The position numbers and the translations under genes are program-made. The notes beneath the pieces are model-generated. The model was not told the DNA's origin, did not search any database, and saw only the letters and a program-made list of their open reading frames with translations. Shown piece by piece: positions 1 to 9,047 of a stretch of 64,000 nt of DNA (positions are counted from its first letter, which is position 1; each line of letters opens with the position of its first letter). The stretch spans positions 62,001-126,000 of the forward strand of contig CAYNLK010000005.1 of NCBI GenBank assembly GCA_964398055.1. Direction: 5' to 3'. The DNA comes from CAYNLK01 sp964398055 (GTDB lineage: Bacteria; Chloroflexota; Anaerolineae; 4572-78; J111).

Positions 1-2
1 AG

Positions 3-3000
3 GATTGGCGGCAAGCCTACGCCTGCCTGCGGCGCATTCCGACCACCCCCGAGGCCAGGCTGGCTTTGGCCGATCTACTGCCTACCCTGTTCATGGCGCT
101 GAGCAGCGCCGCCAACCCTGATCGAGTCCTGGTTAGTTTTGAGCGATTTAGCCACAACGCCCCGAACCAACTGCAACTGCTCCGCTATTTGCGTGGTAAT
201 CCGCGCGCCGTCGAAATCCTGGTGACCCTGTTTGCCGGCAGCCAATTTCTCACCGAAATCCTGCTGCGCCATCCCGAATATCTCAATCAACTCACCGCCC
301 GCAAACACGTGGCCGAGTTGAAGACGGTCGAGCAGTTGCGGATGGAGCTACAGGTGAAACTGGCTCCGCTGCTGGCCAATCACCACAACGGCCCAATTCC
401 GCCGGCCGAGTTAACGCCTATTTTCGACGCCCTGCGCCGCTTTCAGCGGCAGGAGCTGCTGCGGATTGGCACCTACGACCTGCTGGATTTATTCGACCTG
501 CCCACCGTTACCGCCCAGCTTTCAAACCTGGCCGACAGCCTGGTGCAGAGCTGTTTACAGCTGGCGGCCCGGCAGTCCCAGACCGAACCGGCCGGTTTTG
601 CCGTGTTGGGCATGGGTAAATTGGGCGGCGCGGAGCTGAACTACAGCTCCGACATCGACCTGATTTTTGTGGCGGCCGACCGGGCCGGGGCCTATTTGGG
701 CCTGGCCCAGCAGTTGATCGACGGCCTGGCCCGGACCACCGGCGAGGGCTTTCTCTACCGGGTCGATATGCGGTTGCGGCCGTGGGGCAACGCCGGCGCG
801 CTGGTCTCTTCGCTGGCAGGCCACCTGGGCTACCTGCAGCAGCATGCCCGGCTGTGGGAACGGCAGGCCCTGCTCAAGGCCCGGGTTATCGCCGGCGACC
901 AGGCTGTCGGCCAGAGGCTGCTACGGCAGGCCAAACCGTTCCTGTTTAACACCCCGGCGGAGGTCGTTCGCCGTGACGTGCGGGCGATGAAGGAGCGAAT
1001 TGAAACCAAATTGCGACGGCAGGGGAATAGTTGGGGTGAGGTCAAGCTGGGGGCTGGCTCGATCCGGGATATCGAGTTTGTGACCCAATATTTGCAGTTG
1101 GTGCATGGCCGGCAGCAGCCCAAACTGCACCGCCGCAACACTCTGGACGCCCTGGCCCAACTCTCGGCCGGCGGCTACATCCAGCCGGCGGAATATCGCA
1201 TCCTGGCCGATGGCTACATCTTTCTGCGCACCGTGGAGCATCACTTGCAACTGATGCACTATTGCCAAACCCACACTCTGCCCGGCGAAGCCGAAGCCCT
1301 GACCCACCTGGCCCGCCGGTTGCGCTTTCCCGGCGCTGAGGCCGGCGAAAAATTTGTGGCCCGCTACCAGGAACACAGCGTCGCCATCCGCACCGTCTAT
1401 CGCCGGTATCTCGATACCGGTGAAAATGGAGGGGAAACCGTGAGCAATGAGGCTAAACCGAGACACAACCCCAACCTTCCCGCGGCCCACGTGGCCCGCC
1501 ATACCCGCCGGATGCCGGCCACTTATGCCGCCACCTTCAGCCAGGCGGAGATCGCCCACCACACCGAACTGATCGACCGGCTGGGGCCGGACAACCTGGT
1601 CGAAGTAGAGGCCAGCCCGCGTGACGAGGGTTTGTGGCAGGTGACCATTGTCGGTTTTGATTATGTGGGCCAGCTTTCGCTCATTTGCGGGCTGCTGTTT
1701 GTCTACGGTTTTGATATTGTCGACGGCCACGTCTTTTCTTACGGTTTGGCCGAAGAGACCGTCCAGCCGCAACCGGCGCCGCGCCGCCCCAAACCTCGCT
1801 ACCAATTGCCCAAAAAGTCCGGCCAGCCGGCGCAGCCCAAGATTGTTGACGTTTTTACCGTGCGCCCTTTGCAGCCCAACGTCACCGCGGCCGCCTGGCT
1901 CAACTATGCGGCTGACCTGGCCGAGTTGACTCGCCTGCTCCACGCCGGCAAGCAGCATGAAGCCCAGGGTGAGTTGGCCAAGCGGGTGGCGGTGGCGTTG
2001 CGAGAAATGGCGGCCGATACCACCACCCTTTATCCGGTTGAGATCAAAATCGACAACGATTCATCGGAAAAATTTACTATTCTGCATATCGAGGCGCTCG
2101 ACACCATCGGCTTTCTGTACGAGTTCACCAACGCCCTGGCCCTGACCGGAATCAACATCAACCATATGACGGTCGACACGGTCGGCAACCGGGTTCAGGA
2201 CACCCTCTATGTGATCGACTCCCTGGGACGCAAGATCACCGCGGCCAACAAGCTGCGGGAGCTACGGGCGGCCACGGTGCTGATCAAAGAGTTCACCCAT
2301 TTACTCCCCCGCTCGCCTAACCCGGAAGCGGCCTTGCTGAATTTTCGCCAATTCGTTGGCCAGCTCTTTACCCGGCCCAACTGGCCAGATGAGCTGACCT
2401 CGCTGGAGCGGCCCGAGGTGCTGAACAGGCTGGCCCGGTTGCTGGGGGTCAGCGAGTTTTTGTGGAACGATTTCCTGCGGATGCAGTACGCCAACCTGTT
2501 TCCGGTCCTCAGCGACGTGACCGGACTGGCCGCGGCCAAATCAAAACAACAATTGCAGGCTGAGCTGGCCGGCATACTGGCAGCCGCAACTGAGGCCGAC
2601 CAACGCCGGCAAACCCTGAACGAGTTTAAAGACCGGGAGATGTTCCGTATCGACATGCGCCAGATCCAGGGCCACATCACCAAATTTGGCCAATTCTCGG
2701 CCGAGTTGAGCGACCTGGCCGAAGTGGTGGTCGAAGCGGCCTATCAACTGGCCTGCGTCGAATTGAAGCAGGAATATGGCGAGCCGGTTCAGGAAAATGG
2801 TCAGCCTGGCCGGATGGCCGTCTGCGGGCTAGGCAAGTGCGGTGGCCGGGAGTTGGGCTTTGCCTCGGATATCGAGCTGATGTTTATTTTTGAAGGCGGC
2901 GGCAAAACGAGCGGCCCACGGGTCATCACCAACGCCGAATTTTATGAAAAGGTGGTTCAGGCGGTCAACCGGATCATTCAATCGAAGCGGGAAGGCATCT

Positions 3001-3659
3001 TTGAGATCGACCTGCGCCTGCGCCCGTACGGCCGCGCCGGCAGTATGGCCGTATCGCTCGACTCCTTCCGCCGCTACTTTGCCCGCAGCGGCGACGCCTG
3101 GCCCTACGAGCAGCAGGCCCTGATCAAGTTACGGCCCATTGCCGGGGATATGGAATTGGGCCAGGAGATCGTTAAGCTACGCGACGAATTGATCTACACC
3201 GGTGAACCTTTTGACGTGGCGGCGATGCGAGCGATGCGGGAGCGGCAGGTGAGACATCTGGTCACAGCCGGCACGGTCAATGCCAAGTTCAGTCCGGGCG
3301 GGCTGGTCGATATCGAGTATCTGGTGCAGGGTCTGCAAATCAGCCACGGCCACAAAAACCCTCATTTGCGTTGCCCCAACACCCGCGAAGCGATGGTAGC
3401 CCTGGCCGCGGCCGGTATTATGGCCCAGACCGATTTCAAACAGCTCTACCAGGCCCACAAGTTTCTGCGGCAGCTCATTAATGCCCTGCGCATGGTCCGG
3501 GGTAACGCCAAGGATTTGACCGTGCCGCCGCCGGACAGTGAGGAGTTCGATTTTTTGGCGCGGCGGTTGAATTACGGCAGCAATCTGGCCCAACTCTGGA
3601 CTGACCTGACCAACCATATGACCGGCGTGCAGGAACTCAGCCGGCAACTGTTGGGGTGA
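3..3659 (+). CDS. glnE: GlnE-type glutamine-synthetase adenylyltransferase with internal ACT domains, 5' partial
   Basis: The frame is open to the window edge, so the gene begins upstream; 1218 codons are visible. Two nucleotidyltransferase halves are present: GMGKLGGAELNYSSDIDL near nt 608-665 and GLGKCGGRELGFASDIEL near nt 2827-2880. In known GlnE the two halves carry out deadenylylation and adenylylation of glutamine synthetase. Between them lies an insert with two ACT-like segments (about nt 1570-1760 and 2035-2230; e.g. IEALDTIGFLYEFTNALA), the type of amino-acid/ligand-binding module known from GlnD. The first half keeps SDID; the second has SDIE, an Asp-to-Glu change at a metal ligand. 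ACT domains inside GlnE suggest that ligand sensing is built into the enzyme. The family call is firm; direction of activity and substrate are inferred. Confidence 0.88.
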   Translation, partial: DWRQAYACLRRIPTTPEARLALADLLPTLFMALSSAANPDRVLVSFERFSHNAPNQLQLLRYLRGNPRAVEILVTLFAGSQFLTEILLRHPEYLNQLTARKHVAELKTVEQLRMELQVKLAPLLANHHNGPIPPAELTPIFDALRRFQRQELLRIGTYDLLDLFDLPTVTAQLSNLADSLVQSCLQLAARQSQTEPAGFAVLGMGKLGGAELNYSSDIDLIFVAADRAGAYLGLAQQLIDGLARTTGEGFLYRVDMRLRPWGNAGALVSSLAGHLGYLQQHARLWERQALLKARVIAGDQAVGQRLLRQAKPFLFNTPAEVVRRDVRAMKERIETKLRRQGNSWGEVKLGAGSIRDIEFVTQYLQLVHGRQQPKLHRRNTLDALAQLSAGGYIQPAEYRILADGYIFLRTVEHHLQLMHYCQTHTLPGEAEALTHLARRLRFPGAEAGEKFVARYQEHSVAIRTVYRRYLDTGENGGETVSNEAKPRHNPNLPAAHVARHTRRMPATYAATFSQAEIAHHTELIDRLGPDNLVEVEASPRDEGLWQVTIVGFDYVGQLSLICGLLFVYGFDIVDGHVFSYGLAEETVQPQPAPRRPKPRYQLPKKSGQPAQPKIVDVFTVRPLQPNVTAAAWLNYAADLAELTRLLHAGKQHEAQGELAKRVAVALREMAADTTTLYPVEIKIDNDSSEKFTILHIEALDTIGFLYEFTNALALTGININHMTVDTVGNRVQDTLYVIDSLGRKITAANKLRELRAATVLIKEFTHLLPRSPNPEAALLNFRQFVGQLFTRPNWPDELTSLERPEVLNRLARLLGVSEFLWNDFLRMQYANLFPVLSDVTGLAAAKSKQQLQAELAGILAAATEADQRRQTLNEFKDREMFRIDMRQIQGHITKFGQFSAELSDLAEVVVEAAYQLACVELKQEYGEPVQENGQPGRMAVCGLGKCGGRELGFASDIELMFIFEGGGKTSGPRVITNAEFYEKVVQAVNRIIQSKREGIFEIDLRLRPYGRAGSMAVSLDSFRRYFARSGDAWPYEQQALIKLRPIAGDMELGQEIVKLRDELIYTGEPFDVAAMRAMRERQVRHLVTAGTVNAKFSPGGLVDIEYLVQGLQISHGHKNPHLRCPNTREAMVALAAAGIMAQTDFKQLYQAHKFLRQLINALRMVRGNAKDLTVPPPDSEEFDFLARRLNYGSNLAQLWTDLTNHMTGVQELSRQLLG

Positions 3660-3749
3660 TACTCGCCTGGCTTGAGCGTATACACAATGATACGTGATGC
3701 GTGGAACGTGATGAATTTATGCCGAAAGTCTTCACTTATCACGTTGCGC

Positions 3750-3798
3750 GCTTTACGTTTCACGTTTCACGCTTTACGTTTTACGTTTTACATTTCAC
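3750..3798. repeat. degenerate heptamer tandem repeat, intergenic
   Basis: Seven back-to-back 7-bp units that vary at two or three positions (gctttac, gtttcac, gtttcac, gctttac, gttttac, gttttac, atttcac). They fill the gap between glnE and the DUF2298 gene, and looser copies extend upstream. The organisation resembles the short tandemly repeated repetitive sequences known from cyanobacteria. Other 7-bp-period tracts occur inside genes at 4889, 14948 and 39362. Confidence 0.75.
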
Positions 3799-3826
3799 GG
3801 TAAATTGAATCCACCCTAATGACACA

Positions 3827-6436
3827 ATGGAACTCACTATCCTGACCTGGTGGTTGGTTGTTCTCATATTCGGCCTGATTGGCTGGCCGCTGGCTTTTAG
3901 CTTGCTGCGCCACTTGCCTGATCGGGGCTTTGCCCTGGCCCGGCCGGTCGGGTTATTACTCAGCGGCTACGTTTTGTGGCTGGGCGGCACTTTTCGGCTG
4001 CTGCAAAACAATGTGGGCGGGATTATTACGGCGATGCTCACCGTGTTAGCCGTAGGCTTGATCTGGCGCTGGCAGCAACGGCGCGGTGGTGATGACCTGT
4101 CGATGCTGGCCTGGCTACGGCGAGAATGGCGCTATGCCCTCACCGTCGAGTTGCTCTTTGGTCTGGCGCTGGCGGCCTGGGCTATCTTCAAAGCTTACAA
4201 CCCCAACATCGAGACGGCCGGCGGTGAGAAATGGATGGAGATCGCTTTTATCAACGGCGTCCTCCGCAGCGACTATTTTCCGCCGCAAGACCCCTGGCTG
4301 TCGGGCTTTGCCATCAGCTACTATTATTTTGGCTACGTCTTGATGGCCATGGTCACCCAACTGACCGGCCTGGCCTCGGTGATCGCCTTCAACCTGTACA
4401 TTCCTACCTTATTTGGGCTGACGCTGGTCGCCGCCCTCGGCATCGTCGCCAATCTAATTACCCTCTACCAAGCCTCAAACCAACCACCTAACCAACCAAC
4501 CAGTCAACCAACCCTCACCTCCATCGCCATTCTGACCGGCCTGGTCGGCTCGCTATTTGTGGCAATTCTGGGCCATTGGGAAGGTTTGTTGGAAGTGGTG
4601 TACCAGCGGGGTTTGCTACCGGCCGGCTTCTGGCGCTGGCTCGACATCCGCGACCTGCGCGACCCACCCCTCGGTCCCGGCGATACCTGGATTCCCGACC
4701 GCTTCATGTGGTGGTGGCGCGGTTCCCGCGTCCTCACCGATTACACCCTGACCGGCCAGGAACAGGAGGTTATCGACGAGTTTCCGTTTTTCAGCTTCTT
4801 ACTGGGCGACGTTCACCCCCACGTGCTGGCGCTGCCCTTTGTGCTGCTGGTGATCGCCCTGGCCTTGAATCTGCTAGTCAATCAAAAATCAGTGGTCAGT
4901 GGTCAGCCGCCGGTGGTCAGCGGTCGACGGTCAATAATAATTATCGAGACTTTGTGGCAAGCTCTAAAGAATAGCTGGCAAGACTTATTAGCGGCCACCA
5001 GCAGCCGGCTGGCCTTTATGCTCTACGCCGTCTGTTTAGGCGGCTTGAGCTTTCTGAACACCTGGGATTTTCCTATCTACCTAAGCGTGGTCGGGTTGGC
5101 CTATCTCGTCTGGCTATACCGGCATTATAATGAACAGAGTAGGTTGAAAGGTGAATCTCACCCCCAATCCTCATCTTTCATCACTTCGGGCCTGATCGGC
5201 ATAGCCATTTTGGGTCTGGCCGGCGTAATTCTCTACCTGCCCTTTTACGCTACCTTCCAGTCTCAGGCCAGAGGGATCCTGCCAAACCTGTGGAATCCAA
5301 CCCGCCTACCCCAGTTTTTTGTCTTCTTTGGCCCATTTCTGGTGGCGACCATCGCCCTACTGCTGGTTCTGTCAAAGCAAAGCCGCGGTTGGAAAAAACA
5401 GATCGGTTGGACTGTGCCACTGACGGTACTCGGGCCGCTGCTGCTGATGCTGGTGACCTTAACCGGCCTGCTCATCAGTCCGGCCGGCCAGGAATATGTG
5501 CAGGGGCTGCTCAACAACCCCGACGTGCAGCAGCTTCTCGGCCAGACCACTATTGGGGCGCTGGTGCAAGAGTCGCTGCGGCGACGGCTGACCAACCCGT
5601 GGACCTTTCTGCTGCTCGGCGGCCTGCTCGGTTGGAGCCTGGCCCTGCTCATCGGGCAAACCACCAGCCAACCGTTTAACCTCCCTTCGGTCGCAGCCAA
5701 CCACCCTGTCCTCAACTTCGTTTTGATCATGCTGCTCGTCGGTCTGGCTTTGCCGCTGGCCGTCGAATTTATCTACCTAAGGGACAATTTCGGCATTCGC
5801 ATGAATACCATCTTCAAATTTTATTTTCAAGCCTGGGTGCTGCTGGCGTTGGCGTCGGCCTTTGCCATCTATTTTGTTTCCAGAAATTTGCGGGGCGCGG
5901 CAGCCTTGCTCTGGCAGGTCACGATGGTGTTCCTGGTCGCCGCCGGGCTGATCTACCCGACCCTGGCGATTGCCGCCAAAACCGACTATTTCCGACATGA
6001 ACCAACCCTCAACGGCATCGCCTGGATTGCCGGCTACCGCCCCGGTGACTACGCCGCGATTGAATGGCTCTGGGCCAACGCGCCCGACGACGCGGTCATT
6101 CTGGAAGCGCCGGGGGCCAGGTACGCCGCTTACCAATATACCGGCCGCGTCTCGGCCCTGACCGGCCTGCCCACCCTGCTGGGCTGGGGCGGTCACCAGA
6201 GCCAGTGGCGGGGCAATTACGACGAACCGGCCCGGCGGGAGCCGGACATCGAGACGCTGTTCAACACCTCCGATCTGGGCCAAGCCCAGGCATTGCTGGA
6301 CGAATATAATATAACCTACGTTTACATCGGCCCGCTGGAGCGAGAACGTTACTCCCCGCAGGGACTCAAAAAGTTTGAGCGGTTGATGCAGATTGTCTTT
6401 CAGCAGGATGATGTTACAATCTACCAGAGGAAATAA
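3827..6436 (+). CDS. DUF2298 (Chlor_Arch_YYY) polytopic membrane protein
   Basis: 869 residues with about 15 or more hydrophobic segments, starting at ATG 3827 (MELTILTWWLVVLIFG). Conserved-looking loops such as EKWMEIAFINGVLRSDYFPP, PQDPWLSGFAISYYYFGY and FLLGDVHPHVLALP are typical of the DUF2298 family, found mainly in Chloroflexota and archaea and thought to be related to GT-C glycosyltransferases. The C-terminal soluble part ends in a substrate-domain-like segment (EAPGARYAAYQYTGR). Two low-complexity tracts are embedded in frame: NQPPNQPTSQPT from a CCAA-type tetramer repeat (nt 4479-4516) and SVVSGQPPVVSGRRS from a heptamer repeat (nt 4889-4930), both in predicted loops. Substrate unknown. 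Confidence 0.85.
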   Translation: MELTILTWWLVVLIFGLIGWPLAFSLLRHLPDRGFALARPVGLLLSGYVLWLGGTFRLLQNNVGGIITAMLTVLAVGLIWRWQQRRGGDDLSMLAWLRREWRYALTVELLFGLALAAWAIFKAYNPNIETAGGEKWMEIAFINGVLRSDYFPPQDPWLSGFAISYYYFGYVLMAMVTQLTGLASVIAFNLYIPTLFGLTLVAALGIVANLITLYQASNQPPNQPTSQPTLTSIAILTGLVGSLFVAILGHWEGLLEVVYQRGLLPAGFWRWLDIRDLRDPPLGPGDTWIPDRFMWWWRGSRVLTDYTLTGQEQEVIDEFPFFSFLLGDVHPHVLALPFVLLVIALALNLLVNQKSVVSGQPPVVSGRRSIIIIETLWQALKNSWQDLLAATSSRLAFMLYAVCLGGLSFLNTWDFPIYLSVVGLAYLVWLYRHYNEQSRLKGESHPQSSSFITSGLIGIAILGLAGVILYLPFYATFQSQARGILPNLWNPTRLPQFFVFFGPFLVATIALLLVLSKQSRGWKKQIGWTVPLTVLGPLLLMLVTLTGLLISPAGQEYVQGLLNNPDVQQLLGQTTIGALVQESLRRRLTNPWTFLLLGGLLGWSLALLIGQTTSQPFNLPSVAANHPVLNFVLIMLLVGLALPLAVEFIYLRDNFGIRMNTIFKFYFQAWVLLALASAFAIYFVSRNLRGAAALLWQVTMVFLVAAGLIYPTLAIAAKTDYFRHEPTLNGIAWIAGYRPGDYAAIEWLWANAPDDAVILEAPGARYAAYQYTGRVSALTGLPTLLGWGGHQSQWRGNYDEPARREPDIETLFNTSDLGQAQALLDEYNITYVYIGPLERERYSPQGLKKFERLMQIVFQQDDVTIYQRK
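4889..4930. repeat. in-frame heptamer repeat inside the DUF2298 gene
   Basis: Six 7-bp units (tcagtgg, tcagtgg, tcagccg, ccggtgg, tcagcgg, tcgacgg) inside coding sequence. Since 7 is not a multiple of 3, successive units are read in different frames, yet no stop arises and the reading frame is kept. Confidence 0.7.
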
Positions 6437-6443
6437 AACACCA

Positions 6444-7406
6444 ATGGCGGTAAATGCAAATAAACCGGATAGATGGAAAGTAGATATAGCCCAATCGGTA
6501 GACTTTTACAATGACTGGTTTATGAGGTTCGCACCCAAAGCGTATCGGGATACGCGCGTGGAAACAACCCAGCAAGTTTTATCTGCGCTGGAGAAAACAA
6601 CTGCCTTGACCAACATTAATCCCGATGCACTGGCACAAAACCCGTTCGTACTGCCTATTTTGCGGATGTCAACAGCACCCCCCATCGCTCGAGATCGTTT
6701 AACAGGTCTGGCCGGTGTGTCTCCAAACCTCGTTAAGGCTATGGAGGTCGATCACCGCATCCCTCCACGGATGGGTAGGGATACTGTGACGTTTGAGCTA
6801 CAAAAAATTGGACAGATTATCATTAGACTGGTTGATGCAGACATATTTTCATGGCTTGAACCCGGCCAATCGCCATCGGAAACAGAGATGCATCGCGCGG
6901 CTACAATTGTGGCAGATCGTCTCTGCGGTGCGGTCGCAGATCCAATCATTCGCAATGCTCAGGAGAAAAGACAGCTTGCCGCTATCCAACAATGGCTGGA
7001 ACAGCGAGGCTATAGACTTATTGAAACAGGCGATAAAGTCAGCTTCAATCAGATGAAGCCGGGTACTTTTACATTTCGGCTCAACGTGCCGGTAAAGCAA
7101 GCAAGTCGAGCTAAACCCGTTAATATCCCGATTGACACGGTAATTATGCCTCACCGGTCCCAACCTGGTGATTTGCCACTGTTGATCGAAGCAAAATCTG
7201 CCGGCGATTTCACCAATACCAACAAACGGCGCAAGGAAGAAGCAACCAAAGTAGCGCAATTACGAAGCACCTACGGTGAGAGAGTGCGGTTTGTGCTTTT
7301 TCTATGCGGATACTTCGATAGCGGCTATCTGGGTTACGAAGCAGCAGAAGGCATAGATTGGGTCTGGGAACATCGTCTGGATGATTTGGCAGAATTTGGG
7401 CTGTAG
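6444..7406 (+). CDS. XamI-like type II restriction endonuclease
   Basis: 320 residues from ATG 6444, which has a purine-rich AGAGGA upstream; a longer in-frame reading from 6393 overlaps the preceding gene and lacks such support. The N-terminal segment (MAVNANKPDRWKVDIAQSV, YNDWFMRFAPKAYRDTR) and overall length match what I remember of the XamI restriction enzyme family. A PD-(D/E)xK-like core is plausible around LLIEAKSAGDFTNTNKRRKE (E...K spacing), followed by FVLFLCGYFDSGYLGYEAAE. It lies 3 bp upstream of an N6-adenine methyltransferase, the usual arrangement of a type II system. Base composition is visibly more AT-rich than the flanking genes, suggesting transfer. XamI cuts GTCGAC; the specificity here is inferred only. 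Confidence 0.72.
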   Translation: MAVNANKPDRWKVDIAQSVDFYNDWFMRFAPKAYRDTRVETTQQVLSALEKTTALTNINPDALAQNPFVLPILRMSTAPPIARDRLTGLAGVSPNLVKAMEVDHRIPPRMGRDTVTFELQKIGQIIIRLVDADIFSWLEPGQSPSETEMHRAATIVADRLCGAVADPIIRNAQEKRQLAAIQQWLEQRGYRLIETGDKVSFNQMKPGTFTFRLNVPVKQASRAKPVNIPIDTVIMPHRSQPGDLPLLIEAKSAGDFTNTNKRRKEEATKVAQLRSTYGERVRFVLFLCGYFDSGYLGYEAAEGIDWVWEHRLDDLAEFGL

Positions 7407-7409
7407 ATA

Positions 7410-9023
7410 ATGAACAAAACTGATGCACAGAGCATTGATACTGTAGAAACACAACGATTGCAAACCCAGTATCAACTTGATGAGCGGAAGAACCAGGTTG
7501 AACGAAACCAATTGGGGCAGTTTGCCACCCCACCAGGTTTAGCTACGGACATCCTGGCATACGCCAAAGCCTTAATATCTCCAGCTTCACCAATCCGTTT
7601 CCTTGATCCTGCTTTTGGAACCGGTTCATTTTATACGGCCCTTTTGCGATCTTTTCCACCCGCTCAAATCGCTCAAGCATGGGGTTATGAGATTGACCCC
7701 TACTACGGAGAAGAAGCCAAAAAACTTTGGAGCAATACGCCTCTGAAACTGTCTATAGCAGATTTTACTCGAGCCAAACCGCCTAGCTCAAATGATGATC
7801 GAGCCAATCTTCTCATCTGCAATCCACCTTATGTTCGCCATCATCATTTAGCTGCTGATGAAAAATTGCGTTTACAAATGATTACCAGACAGTTAACTGG
7901 CCTGAAGTTGAGTGGTCTGGCCGGACTATACTGTTACTTTCTCCTGATTGCGCATGGTTGGCTGGCTGATGGAGGTCTGGCCGGCTGGCTGATTCCAAGT
8001 GAGTTTATGGATGTCAATTACGGTAAGCAAGTCAAACAATATTTACAACAACACGTAACCCTGCTTCATATCCATCGTTTTAGCCCCGATGATGTAAAGT
8101 TTGAAGATGCATTAGTCTCCTCGACAGTAGTTTGGTATAAGAAAGAGAAACCCCCGGCAAATCATCGGGTTGAGTTTAGTTATGGCGGCGAATTGACAAA
8201 ACCAAAGATGTCTCAGCTTGTCTCAATGGATACATTGGAATGGTTAGTCAAATGGACTTCATTACCAAAAACATCATCAAATAGCATACCCCATAATCTC
8301 AGCCCGATAAACCCCCATTTAACCCCGAAACTATCGGATTTATTCAATATAAAGCGGGGACTGGTCACGGGGGCAAATAAATTCTTTATCCTTGAACCGG
8401 AACAGATATCGGAGAAAAAACTTCCAGCAGAATTTTTGTCGCCAATTCTACCCAGCCCTCGCTATCTTTTGACCGATGAGATTGCAGCCGACGAAAACGG
8501 TAATCCTTACCTGGATAAGCAGCTGTTTCTGTTAACCTGCAATTTGTCGGAAGATCAGGTGCAAAGGCTTTATCCGTTGCTGTGGAAATATTTGCAAAGC
8601 GGAGTTCGGCAAGGTTTGCCCAATCGCTATCTGTGCCAGCATCGTACCCCCTGGTATGCTCAAGAAAATCGTCCAGCGGCGCCCCTTCTTTGCACCTATA
8701 TGGGGCGTCAATCAGCCCCAGGTAACAGACCCTTCCGTTTTATTTTGAATCACTCCACGGCCACGGCCCCAAACGTATATCTAATGCTGTATCCGAAACC
8801 CACCTTAGCGGCAGCAATCAAGAGCACCCCCACTTTACTGAGAGCGATATGGCAAGCCCTCAATCAAATCCCGCCGGAGACTTTGATGGGTGAAGGACGA
8901 GTTTATGGCGGCGGTCTACACAAGATTGAGCCGAATGAATTGGCCAATGCGCCGGCCGATAGCATTTTGGCAATTTTACCTGAGTTGTCTGAGAGTCGCG
9001 TCAAACAACTATCTTTATTTTGA
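7410..9023 (+). CDS. N6-adenine DNA methyltransferase of type II R-M system
   Basis: 537 residues. Motif I (LDPAFGTGSFYTALL, near residue 67) binds S-adenosylmethionine and motif IV NPPY (ICNPPYVRHH, near residue 138) is the adenine-N6 catalytic motif of gamma-type amino methyltransferases. The C-terminal part (RGLVTGANKFFIL, FILNHSTATAPNVYLMLYP) resembles the target-recognition region of Eco57I/TaqI-like methylases. It follows the XamI-like endonuclease gene by 3 bp, so the two are almost surely co-transcribed, and it should protect host DNA from that enzyme. Like its partner it is AT-richer than its neighbours. Confidence 0.85.
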   Translation: MNKTDAQSIDTVETQRLQTQYQLDERKNQVERNQLGQFATPPGLATDILAYAKALISPASPIRFLDPAFGTGSFYTALLRSFPPAQIAQAWGYEIDPYYGEEAKKLWSNTPLKLSIADFTRAKPPSSNDDRANLLICNPPYVRHHHLAADEKLRLQMITRQLTGLKLSGLAGLYCYFLLIAHGWLADGGLAGWLIPSEFMDVNYGKQVKQYLQQHVTLLHIHRFSPDDVKFEDALVSSTVVWYKKEKPPANHRVEFSYGGELTKPKMSQLVSMDTLEWLVKWTSLPKTSSNSIPHNLSPINPHLTPKLSDLFNIKRGLVTGANKFFILEPEQISEKKLPAEFLSPILPSPRYLLTDEIAADENGNPYLDKQLFLLTCNLSEDQVQRLYPLLWKYLQSGVRQGLPNRYLCQHRTPWYAQENRPAAPLLCTYMGRQSAPGNRPFRFILNHSTATAPNVYLMLYPKPTLAAAIKSTPTLLRAIWQALNQIPPETLMGEGRVYGGGLHKIEPNELANAPADSILAILPELSESRVKQLSLF

Positions 9024-9047
9024 TGGAACACATCCGCGTGCAAATCT

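Noticed and set aside
921..1958. Long minus-strand open frame opposite glnE
   Set aside because: Shadow of a GC-rich coding strand; its translation shows no domain and the plus-strand frame has clear GlnE motifs.
3750..3798. Possible CRISPR-like array
   Set aside because: Units are 7 bp, contiguous and degenerate, with no spacers and no cas genes in the window.
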